64,000 bases of DNA, taken from contig JACTVC010000018.1 in assembly GCA_018417955.1 (NCBI GenBank), forward strand, positions 620,001-684,000, given 5' to 3'. The notes under the pieces are model-generated. The model made no database searches and was not told the origin of the DNA. It was given only the letters and a program-made list of their open reading frames with translations. The DNA is from Laccaria trichodermophora. Its lineage: Eukaryota; Basidiomycota; Agaricomycetes; Agaricales; Hydnangiaceae. The number at the start of each line of letters is the position of its first letter. Positions within the stretch are counted from its first letter, which is position 1. The translations under genes and the position numbers were made by a program. Positions 35,334 through 46,379 of this stretch are shown one piece after another.

Positions 35334-37276
35334 ATGTTCCGGCACTCCTTCGTATTCGGGCGCGCTCTCGCCTTGTCAAACCATCCTCCAAGCCCCATCT
35401 TAGACGGTTCATTATAGGTGCAACTGGCGCTGTGATACTTGCTTCGTCACTCAAGACCATCCACGGAGACACTCAGCCCCTCAATCGACCTCCAAAAGAC
35501 GTGAGTCCCAGCTCGAAGGACAGCAAACCTCAGGGTCCCTTCAAGGATGACCCTTCCGCCGTCTTCGACGGGATTCGTAAGAACCTCGACAAACTCGGCA
35601 AGGACATCAGCGACTTCCTGGATGCGCCTAGCAACGGCAATGAACTCGACGCCCTCCAGAAACTCTGCGAGGACCTCGTACTGTTCAACAAGGGACTTCA
35701 AGAATTAAAAAAGTCCTTAGAGGCTCTTGGAATCGACGGGATTCGTAAGAACCTCGACAAACTCGGCAAGGACCTCAGCGACCTCCCGGATGCGCCTGGC
35801 AGCGGCAGTGAACTCGACGCCCTCAAGAAAATCTCCGAGGACCTCGTACTGTTCAACAAGAAACTTCAAGAATTTACAAAGTCCTGAGAGGCTCTTGGAA
35901 AGGACACCAACGCACCCCAAACTGACGACGACCAGGTCGTGCATCAAGCACTCACAACACATGCCGCGTCCTTCATACCTGACACACAATCAAGCGTAGC
36001 GCGCTTCGACTCTGTCGTCGTTCACAGGTCTGCACTATTCCTCACCACAAACCACATATCATCCAACTAATCGTCCAACCAGCAATGTCCCCTCAGAAGA
36101 CCACATCTCCTCAACTTTCTGCCACCTCCCCACCCACTCCTGGTCCATCTTTGGCGTCTTCGACGGACACAACGGACCCGCCACCAGCCACTTCCTCAAC
36201 TCCAACCTCCTCAACGCCATCATCGGCGCCCTTGCCGACCTTTACTCCAAACACGCGCCTATAACACGAGAACACACCGAGCTCGCCACGGAACCCGGTT
36301 CAGGGAGACCAGAGCCCCCACCTGAGGAGATAGATCGGACTATCAAGGAGACGTTTCTGAGGGTCGACGACGAGATCGTCAATTGGGCGGTGGAGCGTGC
36401 ACTGAACCAAACGTCGAAAGAAGCCGCAGTTAATCTGCTGGCTACAGCCCACGCAGGGAGCTGTGCCCTAGTCGGCTTCTACGAGTCAGACACGCGGTTA
36501 TTTCGCGTAGCGCTCACGGGTGACTCCCGCGCCGTTCTTGGTCGAAAAAAGGCCTCAAAGAAGGGGAAGGAGACGTACGAAGTCCACGTGCTCTCTCAAG
36601 ACCAGAACGCACACAACCCAGCTGAAGAAGCCCGCATGTCCGCTCTGCATCCCGGTGAGAAGATCATGGACAACGGACGTGTTCTTGGTTGGGGGATGTC
36701 CCGTGCTTTTGGCGACGCCGCGTACAAATGGAGCCGCGAAATCCAACAACGGCTGGCTGAGGAGTTTTTGGGGGATAGGGTACGCGAGAACGTCAAGACG
36801 CCTCCGTATTTCACTGCTGAGCCGGAGATCACGACGACGGAGGTACAGCCGGGGGATTTTGTGGTTCTTGCGACTGATGGACTGTGGGATTGTTTGACGA
36901 ATGAGGAGGTGGTGGGGTTGGTGGGTGTTTGGTTGGATAGGCAGAAGGTGTCAAGCGCGGAGAAGACTGGTAATGAGAAGGTGTGGGAGAGGGAAGAGCT
37001 GCCTGTGAAGCTGGAAGAGGACAAGACGGTCATGTACCCGTGGTGGCGCGCCAAGAAGAGGTTCATCGACGTTGATAATAATGTTGCTGTGCACCTGGTT
37101 AGGAACGCACTGGGGGGTGCGGATAGGGATTTGACGACTGCGCTGCTTTATTTGGAGCCCCCTCGTTCACGGAGATATAGGTGTGTGTTATGTGCTTCAT
37201 GGATTGTATACAATGCTGATGGGGGATGGGTTTTTCAAGGGACGATATCAGTGTGCAAGTCGTGCTATTTCAATGA
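35334..37276 (+). pseudogene. Second copy of PP2C phosphatase, N-terminus broken
   Basis: Paralogue of 18888-20640, very similar throughout. Compared with that copy, one base is missing in GCTCTCGC-CTTG (about codon 12), shifting MFRHSFVFGRALAL out of frame to an early stop. An ATA/ATG start further in could restore the frame, but TGA 35885-35887 (AAGTCCTGAGAGG, where the other copy has AAGTCCATAGAGG) stops it again before the phosphatase domain. A 168 bp segment (35567-35734) is tandemly duplicated at 35735-35902, doubling the coiled GIRKNLDKLGKD block. The catalytic part is preserved, including DGHNG, LTGDSRAVLGR, GWGMSRAFGDAAYKW, ATDGLWDCLT and the last splice to DDISVQVVLFQ with stop 37274-37276. 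The preserved PP2C domain may mean recent loss, or expression from an internal start. Confidence 0.8.
35567..35902 (+). repeat. Tandem duplication, 2 x 168 bp (56 codons)
   Basis: Units 35567-35734 and 35735-35902 both begin GACGGGATTCGTAAGAACCT and align end to end. The other PP2C copy has one unit. The length is a multiple of three, so the duplication itself keeps frame. Confidence 0.9.
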
Positions 37277-39916
37277 TTCCTCCTCTTACATACACGGATA
37301 CCCTTGAGACGATTCTCTAGGATTCATTATACATCGCGGATCTCACATTATACCAGAGGGATGTAGTTATTGGATATCGAAGTACTACCCTTCCTTGGTA
37401 CCACGCCTTCACCCTCCACCAACCTCTGTTCTGTACGGACCATGACTGTCTCTGGTCCCCTGCAAATACTTATTACCCAATGGTTTAAATGTAGAAGCAG
37501 GATTCATCATTGGAGTTAAAAGTACAAAAGCTGGCAATCGAACCTAAAGTAAACTAGATGAGTTCGTCCCTCATGTTTCTACATGCATTTGAGAGAAATC
37601 CCCCCTCATCATTGCATTTTGACTTGCTCCCCACTATCATCTTGGTTCAGCCTGAACAGAAACATGTCTGAACGTCGCGCGTTTCGAATAGCCTCCCTCC
37701 CCCTTATTCGCGGCGCGAGCGCAAGCCCCCAACTCCGAATCCGGTCCAACATCGTCGTCATCCACAATTCCGATGGAGAGGGCCCGTCTCCTGAGTCACA
37801 ACTGGCGGCATTGATATTGGTGTCGAACTAAGGGGGCGTGCGTTGAGCGAAACGAAACCTTGTAGTTCTGTGAGTGGCAGGTGTCAAGACCTGTAAGAAA
37901 GATTCATCAGGTCCTGTTGACATTAGGTTCTGCCAATGAAGGATGTGCCATACCTCCTGCCCACAAAAAGAGAAGCCTTCGGCCCGCATGGGGTGCAAAC
38001 GATTATCCCATCTTAGTGACCAGGTTCACGGAAACGACGGGTTTCACATGTTGATGCTGGTATTCGAGTAACCGTCTCGCCCATGTAAGCAGGCGGGGGA
38101 GGGGTTGCGGGCGTCAGGCCTGGAAAAAGAATTTCTGTACAAATCTTAACGTTTGACTGGATGAAAGAAAGACATGTACCGTACCAGGGGACTGCCTGAA
38201 CCAGTTTAGTACTTCTCACCCGGGAAAGGAATGAGTCGACCTTCAGGTGCGCATGAGTTCGTACAGGCTTCGCTGCCCTCAGCTGGACTTATGAAAGCCC
38301 TGTTGCCCATACACCGCCTTGATCGAAGCCGACATATCCAGGAGATGGACCAACTAACCGCGGGCTTGAACGTCGATTATGATACTAAGCAAGATACGAA
38401 CGAGTGAATCAGTAACATCCTGCCTGGCAGACGTGCGCACGAAGAGAACACCTACCTTAAAAAGTGTGAATCCGCCTCCGTGCTCGCCATTGAACAAGAA
38501 CCTCGACTGGAGGGCCTTTCAGGGCTTTGTCTATCGCATTGGTGCTTATCAGCGTCGAGGAAAGGGCACGAATAGGCAAGGACACACCTTACCCACACCT
38601 ATTGATCCACAGACAAGGACAAGACCACGGGTAGACGACGCGTTTGTAGTCCTAACTTCTTGACATGCGTTGGGCCTCGATTCTAACCCGCTGCTGGGAT
38701 TCTTCAATCTACACACAAAAAGACTCAGTGTTAGACGCACATCGACAAAAGGAGGAGAAAAGGACGAACTCACAAAAACCAAAATATCCCTCTACTCCTC
38801 CGACAAGGTTTGCAACAGGCCACCCGGTTCTTTTGGCAGACATGGGAGACATGATTCGACGTTCCTATTCAAAGGCATCGCCAACGGCAACTCCTAATTT
38901 CTACGCATCTGGTCCCGCACTGCCAGCGTCGGAGAGGTAAAGAACCGCAGGTGTGAGACGAGATCGATCTGGCCCGATAGGTGTCTCCTACAATCGTGTC
39001 TCGAACCTGTTCGTTATCCAAGCACGCCCGCTGTATAAAAGATGATTGAGTCAGCACCAGGTTCACGCTGGTTTCGTTTGAACCCACTGATCTGCCACAC
39101 CTAGTCAAGACCGTGACTTATTCCCTCCGCTCCCCCCCGTTGAACGCATGCATCTCGTCCAGCTTTGCAGCTCACTTTGTGATGTCACGATCTGCCCCAC
39201 TTTGTGAGACGGAGGGTTTCAATGACCAGGGTGGGAGAGGCTCCATGCGGAGTGACCCGCGAACCGTTCAAGGTGAGGGGTGACCGGTGGGGATGGAGGA
39301 GCGGATTGGAAGTTCTGGAGAGCGGTTTACATGTCGAAATCGAGCAGGGCAGTTGAAGAAACGATGGAGTGTATACACACAGTACATTGGGTAATGCAAT
39401 GCGCCCGCCCAATTTTACGGTGTAGGAACGACGAGGAAGGGGTGGGCCCAACCTAAACTAGGGCCCTGGCCGATATCTCACTCCTGCTATCTCGAGAATA
39501 TAGATGATGCGTCTAAGTGTACGTATATGCTGTCAGTAGGTATCACTCAAAAAAGTCAAGCCAAAGATGCATACGAACTTTGTTCACGAAGCACATTCTG
39601 TCTTTCGTGTAGGAACTGTTCTGAAGAGAAGGTCCACGGCCAAAACCCCGACCTCTAGAACGGCGATACGACTCGACGTCGCAACTCATGCATCTTGCGA
39701 GCATGGTAGTTTTGCACAGAAACGTTCGCGCTTCTCTGAACCAGCGCCCAACGCGGCAGGAGTCAATGTTGGGCTGTGCTAGTGAGCGCTTCGCACATGG
39801 AACGTGCCCCGGCAAAATGCGAAAAGATGCCTCATGATCAGCACGAGGCAGAAAGGGGTTTGCTGCATTCAAGTGGTCGCTTCTTTCTTTCCGCCCCCAT
39901 CTGTTCCGCTACAAAC
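37277..39916. other. 2.6 kb without a recognised gene
   Basis: 37318-37495 matches the 3' flank of the first PP2C copy. The match resumes at about 38510-38593, so about 1 kb (37496-38509) is present here and absent from the other copy. Small open frames occur (37583-37831, 38379-38663, 39543-39872 minus), but none shows a known domain. The last few hundred bases should hold the NLR-2 promoter. Confidence 0.45.
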
Positions 39917-42900
39917 ATGAGTGGAAAACATGTCCTCGAAGATGCTCATAATGTTATCATGCCTGCCAATACTGTACGTGATGTCACCCATGCCTAAGTT
40001 TATCCTGTGCTCAAAGGTAGCACAGGTCAGTTACAACATTAGCCGTGGCGAAAGAACGACGTCCGATGTAGCGATTCCTGCAAAACCACACTCGAGCATT
40101 CGTTTCACAGGCAGGACTGATGTTCTTGCAAAACTGAAGGAACATTTTACAGCAGAAAGCACTGATAAACTCAACCATAGAAAATTCTTCTTGTTGTATG
40201 GCATGGGGGGTATTGGGAAGACTCAGATTTGTTTGAGGTTTATTGAGGACATGTCTGATTAGTAAGTACTCCACCATACTACTTAATTCCTGTCCTCATT
40301 GGTCCCCAGCTTTTCCCATGTTTTCTGGATTGATGCATCTACAGCTGGTATGATCACACAAGGACTGAAGGGAATCTGCAACCTTCCTGAGGCTCAGTCT
40401 TCTACACTGGATGGCAGTCCTCAATCTGCTTTACTGTGGATCAGCTCTCTGAGAGATAACTATATAATGGTCTTTGATAATGCTGATAATCTGACACCTG
40501 AAGAACTGGAGCAATATTTTCCATCTGGGCTAGAGGGGAATATTCTGATAACTAGTCGCAACTCTGGTCTAAAGCATCTGACTTTACATGAGAATTCTCT
40601 TGAGGTCAAAGAGATGGAAGAAAGTGATGCTATCTCTTTACTGTTGAAGGCTGCTTGCTTGGATAAGTCTCAGGAATATGTACAAGCTGAGGCTTCCAAG
40701 ATTGTTAATGAGCTCTCTTGCATTCCTCTGGCTATTGATCAGGCTGGTGCTTTCATTGCTTTTGGGTACACAGACATCAGAGACTATCTTGATAAATATT
40801 CTCAACACAGAGAAAGATTATTATCTTACCCAGCTTTTAAAGGGGCATCTAAATATAACAGATCTGTGTATGAAACTTGGGAGCTATCATTCAAAGAAAT
40901 TCAGAAAAGAGCTAAAAGTGATGATTCCCATAGAGCTGAGGCAGCTAAGAGTGCAATGTTTTTGCTGGCAATATTTGCCTTCTTCCATTTTGATGCTATT
41001 ACTGAAGAAATTTTTTCTTATGCTGCTACTCAAGAGCATGGAAATAATGAGCAGAAGTCTGCCTTACCTCTTGCAAGCTGCATCATAGACCATACACTGC
41101 TTCAGCTTCATGACTCAGGAAAATGGGATAATATCATCTTCAAAGAGGGAGTTCAGCTATTACTGTCTTTTAGCCTGGTCAAACTGGTTTCATCCAAAGG
41201 CATCTATACCATGCATCCACTTATTCATGCATGGGCAAGAGATAGAATGTCATCAGAAGATAGACAGAAATTCTGTTTAATGGCATATGTTATGTTAGCT
41301 TGCTCTCTGTCAGGAGACTTTAATGGGCAGCCATATCAGTTCAGAAGGATTTTAGTCACTCATCTGAGGGCCAACATGATGCATAGTGTAATGGCAAAGA
41401 ATGAGGACAGATATTTTGATGATGCTCATGAAAAGTTTGGGAGATTGTTAATGGAACAGGGGTATAATAGTGAGGCAGAGAAGTTTCAAATTCAAGTACT
41501 GGATGAAAGAAGCAGAACTCTTGGAGAGGAGCACCCAGATACAATCTGGGCCATGGCTGATCTTGCAAGGGCATATCGCAGTCTAGGAAAATATGCAGTT
41601 GCAGAGAAGCTTCATATACAGGTTCTAGATATGAGAAACAGACTTCTTGGAGAAGAGCACCCAGATACAATCTGGGCCATGGCTGATCTTGCAAGGGCAT
41701 ATCACAGTCTAGGAAAATATGCAGTTGCAGAGAAGCTTCAAATGCAGGTTCTAAATATGAGAAACAGACTTCTTGGAGAAGAGCACCCAGATACAATCTG
41801 GGCCATGGCTGATCTTGCAAGGGTATATCACAGTCTAGGAAAATATACAGATGCAGAAATGCTTCAAATGAAAGTTCTATATATGAGAAACAGATTTCTT
41901 GGAGAAGAGCACCCAGATACAATCTGGGTCATGGCTGATCTTGCAAGGGCACATCACAGTCTAGGAAAATATGCAGATGCAGAGAAGCTTCATATGGTTC
42001 TAGATATGAGAAACAGACTTCTTGGAGAAGAGCACCCAGATACAATCTGGGCCATGGCTGATCTTGCAAGGGCATATTGCAGTCTAGGAAGATATGCAGA
42101 TGCAGAGAAGCTTCAAATTGAGGTTCTAGATATGAGAAACAGACTTCTGGGAGAAGGGCACCCAGATACAATCTGGGCCATGAATCATCTTGCATTGTCA
42201 TATGACAGTCTAGGAAAATATGCAGATGCAGAGAAGCTTCAAATCAAGGTTCTAGATATGAGAAACAGACTTCTTGGAGAAGAGCACCCAGATACAATCC
42301 AGGCCATGGCTCATCTTGCAAGGTCATATTGCAGTCTAGGAAAATATGTGAATGCAGAGAAGCTTCAAATCAAGGTTCTAAACATGAGAAACAGACTTCT
42401 TGGAGAAGAGCACCCAGATACAATCTGGGCCATGGCTGATCTTGCAAGGGCATATCACAGTCTAGGAAAATATGCAGAGGCAGAGAAGCTTCAAATCAAG
42501 GTTCTAAACATGAGAAACAGACTTCTTGGAGAAGAGCACCCAGATACAATTTCAGCCATGAATCATCTTGCATTGTCATATGACAGTCTAGGAAAATATG
42601 CAGATGCAGAGAAGCTTCAAATCAAGGTTCTAGATATGAGAAACAGACTTCTTGGAGAAGAGCACCCAGATACAATCTGGGCCATGGCTGATCTTGCAAG
42701 GGCATATTGCAGTCTAGGAAGATATGCAGATGCAGAGAAGCTTCAAATTGAGGTTCTAGATATGAGAAACAGACTTCTGGGAGAAGGGCACCCAGATACA
42801 ATCTGGGCCATGAATCATCTTGCATTGTCATATGACAGTCTAGGAAAATATGCAGATGCAGAGAAGCTTCAAATCAAGGTTCTAGATATGAGAAACAGAC

Positions 42901-45602
42901 TTCTTGGAGAAGAGCACCCAGATACAATCCAGGCCATGGCTCATCTTGCAAGGTCATATTGCAGTCTAGGAAAACATGCAGATGCAGAGAAGATTCAAAT
43001 CAAGGTTCTAGATATGAGAAACAGACTTCTTGGAGAAGAGCACCCAGATACAATCTGGGCCATGGCTGATCTTGCAAGGGCATATTGCAGTCTAGGAAAA
43101 TATGCAGATGCAGAGAAGCTTCAAATGAACATTCTAGATATGAGAAACAGAGTCCTTGGAGAAGAGCACCCAGATACAATCTCAGCCATGAATCATCTTG
43201 CATTGTCATATGACAGTCTAGGAAAATATGCAGATGCAGAGAAGCTTCAAATCAAGGTTCTAGATATGAGAAACAGACTTCTTGGAGAAGAGCACCCAGA
43301 TACAATCTGGGCCATGGCTCATCTTGCAAGTGCATATTGTAGTCTACAACAATATTCAGATGCAGAAAAGCTCCAAATCAAAGTTCTAGATCTAAGAACC
43401 AGACTTCTTGGAGAAGAGCACCCAGATACAATCAACGGAATGGAAAATCTTGCAATAATAACCTGCAATCTACAGAAATATACAGATGCAGCCAAGCTAG
43501 AAGTCCAAGTTGTAGATATGAGAAAGAAGATTTTTGGAGAGGAACATCCAGAAACAGTCCAATCGGTGGCATTACTTGCACAAATTAGATCTCAAGCCAA
43601 CACAAATACTACAAAAACTGAATCAAAGAAAGGTGGTGAGTCTTATCTAGTCTAGAGGGAAAGAGCACCCACATATTATAACCTTGCAGGTACATATGAG
43701 AGTCTAGGAAAATATGCAAAAGTTCTAAATATTGCAAAGAAACTTTTTGGAAAAGACCGCCCAGCCATGGCAAATCGAGAAACACCATACCATAGCCTGG
43801 GAAAGTACACAGATGCAAGAAAAATAATGGCTCCAATTCCAGACAGCAGAATAAAAATTTCAGCACCAGAACCCCCAGATGTGAGGGCCAATGATATAGC
43901 TATAAAACTTTTACAAGGCGCAGTGGCAGACAAATTGCAGATTCAAGGTCTGGATGCTGGAAAGGAAGTAGTTGCAACAGAACACCCACACATAACTGTA
44001 GCCATGACAAACCCTGCACCAAACAGCAAACAACTTGTACTTATAGCCAAAACAGCTTTGCAGCATCTTCAACAATGTGAAGCTGAAATCAAAACAGCTT
44101 TGTCACTCTCAGGGATTTCTGAGATGGACCACATACTTCTTGCTGGATTTAATGAATCTATCATCCACTCTGGTATTGGATATCTCGAGGAAATCCATAT
44201 AATTTTGAAGAGTGAATTCCCCCCTGACAGTGACCTCTTGTCTTCTCTTGGTAGAATTTTTTCACCATTTCCTGGAATGATCTTCACTACTCTCCCACCT
44301 GGCTGCTTCAAGACACCAGTATTCAATAGTGAAGGAAAGGCCCAGGAATGGGATGAGGTTGTCTTTACACAGGCTCATACATATTCAAATCTTCAGATGG
44401 GAAATAAAATGAAGGAAATGGAAATAATGTCAGCCAATATTGATCCCAATGAAGGAAAAGTCCCATCTGGCTCTGGAAGTGGAGGTGATGATGGAAATGA
44501 AAAGAAGCAAGGGGACAACATGCCCCAAGGCAGGAGGATTGATAATGATCCTCAGAGAGGTAGCAAGAAAGATTCTGAGGGGGATGATGATGACTCCAAG
44601 GGGGATGACCCAGATAATCCAGACTCAAAAGACCCCTCTAATGCTGACTTACCTAAAATCTCCTTCACCATTCAAACTGAGATCTATCCCCATGGTGAAG
44701 TACTGATTGCTTCAGAGTCTTCACCACCAAAGCCTTCCAAGTACATCCAATCACTACAGCTTGAAGGAAGCATTACTATTCAGACAAAATCTCCACAGCT
44801 GAAACCAAGGTGCCAAGCAAGCTCTTGTATTCAGTTCAAGGATCTTAGACTCCAAAGTAAATCAAGTGTGGATCCTGCTCATTACCACCTTGCTCACTGT
44901 GAGGCAAAAATAAACACAAGAGAGGAATTCACTACATTTCATAATGTGAAACCAGCTTCTACACGTGCAGCTGGTTCTGAGAGCAAAGTTGTTGAAGGGA
45001 ATAAACAAACAGATGCTGGTACTGCTGGGATCACAGCTGGAACTAGTAGTTATATGCCCACTGTGGCAGGTACATTTGCTAGAACCAGAGCAAAGGAATC
45101 ATCATCAACAAAGGAATTTACAGTCTTTAATTCAAAAATCACACATTCACATTGGAATGGGGCTATCTGGTGGAAGTTTATTGTCAATGACTGTTATCAC
45201 CAACAGGATGGATTAGACCTGCAAGAATTGGACACTCTTCCATGTGTAACATGTACATTTCAAGGCAGCTCTGATGATGCACCACCTCCTCCAGCACCTG
45301 ATTTGTTTGGTGTTGAAGTTATGTCCTGTTGGTCATTGATTTCATTGGAAAGCAACTCCTTCTCTTGGTTGAGACCTTGGCTAGCCCTTGGAAGTTCAGA
45401 GGTGAAACCACCTACTCCTTATTCAAATCTTTGCCAGATTATGGAGCTGGATTTACCCTCACAATTATCAAAAGATTCTTACTACAAAGCTGTTGCAAAG
45501 GCAACACCCTCTGGCAACTGGATCTTTGATGCAAAGCGTAAATCCACACACCAGTTTCATCCCTACATGATATTCTCCAATTCAGAAGAGGATACAACGT
45601 AA
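39917..45602 (+). CDS. NLR-2: NB-ARC ATPase, 16-unit TPR array and long C-terminal extension
   Basis: Four exons: 39917-39973, 40017-40261, 40310-43635 and 43690-45602 give one frame of 1,846 codons. The N-terminus MSGKHVLEDAHNVIMP is short. NB-ARC: FTGRTDVLAKLKEHF, YGMGGIGKTQICLRF (P-loop, 81-89), YIMVFDNADNL (about 152), GNILITSRNS, IPLAIDQAGAFIAFG and MHPLIHAWARDRMSS. TPR units start at residue about 504 (nt 41514): 16 copies of a 42-residue unit such as RLLGEEHPDTIWAMADLARA, one of them 41 residues. The last intron (54 nt, GTGAGT...TTGCAG) removes an in-frame TAG at 43653-43655 and joins KGG to TYESLGKYAKVLN. The extension (1211-1846) has degraded TPR, a predicted helical part, an acidic Asp/Ser linker and a C-terminal block with HWNGAIWWKFIVNDCYHQQD. 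It is probably a non-self recognition receptor, by analogy with fungal STAND proteins. Confidence 0.88.
41514..43527 (+). repeat. Coding tandem array, 16 TPR units of 126 bp
   Basis: Sixteen units (fifteen of 126 bp, one of 123 bp) are nearly identical in DNA as well as protein. Units 5-9 (42015-42644) and 10-14 (42645-43274) are almost the same in order and sequence, a 630 bp higher-order duplication. By eye, no CG dinucleotide occurs between about 41,580 and 43,430. Confidence 0.95.
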
Positions 45603-46379
45603 GTGGTACATTCTAGAATCTCAACTTTGGCTGACATCTGATCTATATAAATTTTTGAATCAAGTTTGGGCTTTTAGGTACTGGTGTTTGAGGTTCAGAT
45701 CATATCAAATTCATGTCAAGTGGGCTCTCAGCTCTTTTTTATGATAGCTCTCAAAAAAAAAAAAAAAAAAAAATTGTACTGGACTTAGTTACTCATCACA
45801 GCAGAAAAATTGCTCTGAAATGTATTTTCTTTGATTACTTTGATTTCAAAATGGAACAGAAATTTATACTATGTAAGATACTGACTGGGAATCAAGTGTT
45901 GTCAAATTTGACCACAAGTTCATGTTTGTGTTACAGGGATAAATTTTTCTACTCAATTTCTTGTCTGTTCTGACTCTCTTAAGATTATCTATCCACAATC
46001 ATTGAAAGGTATGGTATCCAGAAGGCTATAATGTACTAATTTGAAACCAAGTGTTTATACTAGAGGCTACAGCCTTTGTAGTGTCACACGCCACGCACTC
46101 AGAGATATAACACGCTTACGCTATGGTAATCAAACACACTTACACCCTGCTTTCAAAAATTTGTGCCTTGTTATACTGATGTCTCAGCCCCATGGCGAGC
46201 AGATCCCTCAGCTCTTGAGATAGAGCCATATTGAGTCTACCCAGCCCCATATGTATGTGCCCTTGCTCGTCGTTGTTTACTGTGGCTGCAAGAGATGCGT
46301 AGTGCCCCGAGCTTTTGTAAAGGTGATTGAAGAAGGACCTTTTCTCAGGAGAAGGCATGCATTTCTGTCGAAATATTCC
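45603..46379. other. 3' flank of NLR-2, includes poly(A) tract
   Basis: Contains a run of about 21 A near 45753-45773 and no recognisable gene. Another exon of NLR-2 cannot be excluded because GTAAGT overlaps the stop codon (45600-45605). Confidence 0.5.

Noticed and set aside
37540..37556. GCAATCGAACC resembling a tRNA B box on the minus strand
   Set aside because: No A box or cloverleaf arms at the required distance; no tRNA gene is supported anywhere in the window.
41356..43209. Long minus-strand open frames opposite the NLR-2 TPR array
   Set aside because: They are the reverse strand of the 126 bp repeat and repeat with it. The plus strand has the clear TPR signature.
41514..43527. Regular repeat array considered as a CRISPR-like array
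   Set aside because: Units are contiguous, coding and without spacers; this is a eukaryotic TPR array.
45753..45773. Poly(A) run as the tail of a processed retrocopy or SINE
   Set aside because: No target-site duplication or promoter-like body was found next to it, and it lies in the probable 3' flank of NLR-2.
21400..46050. RIP (repeat-induced point mutation) as the cause of base bias
   Set aside because: RIP in ascomycetes mainly changes CpA to TpA. Here CpG is lost and TpG/CpA are abundant, which fits CpG deamination better.
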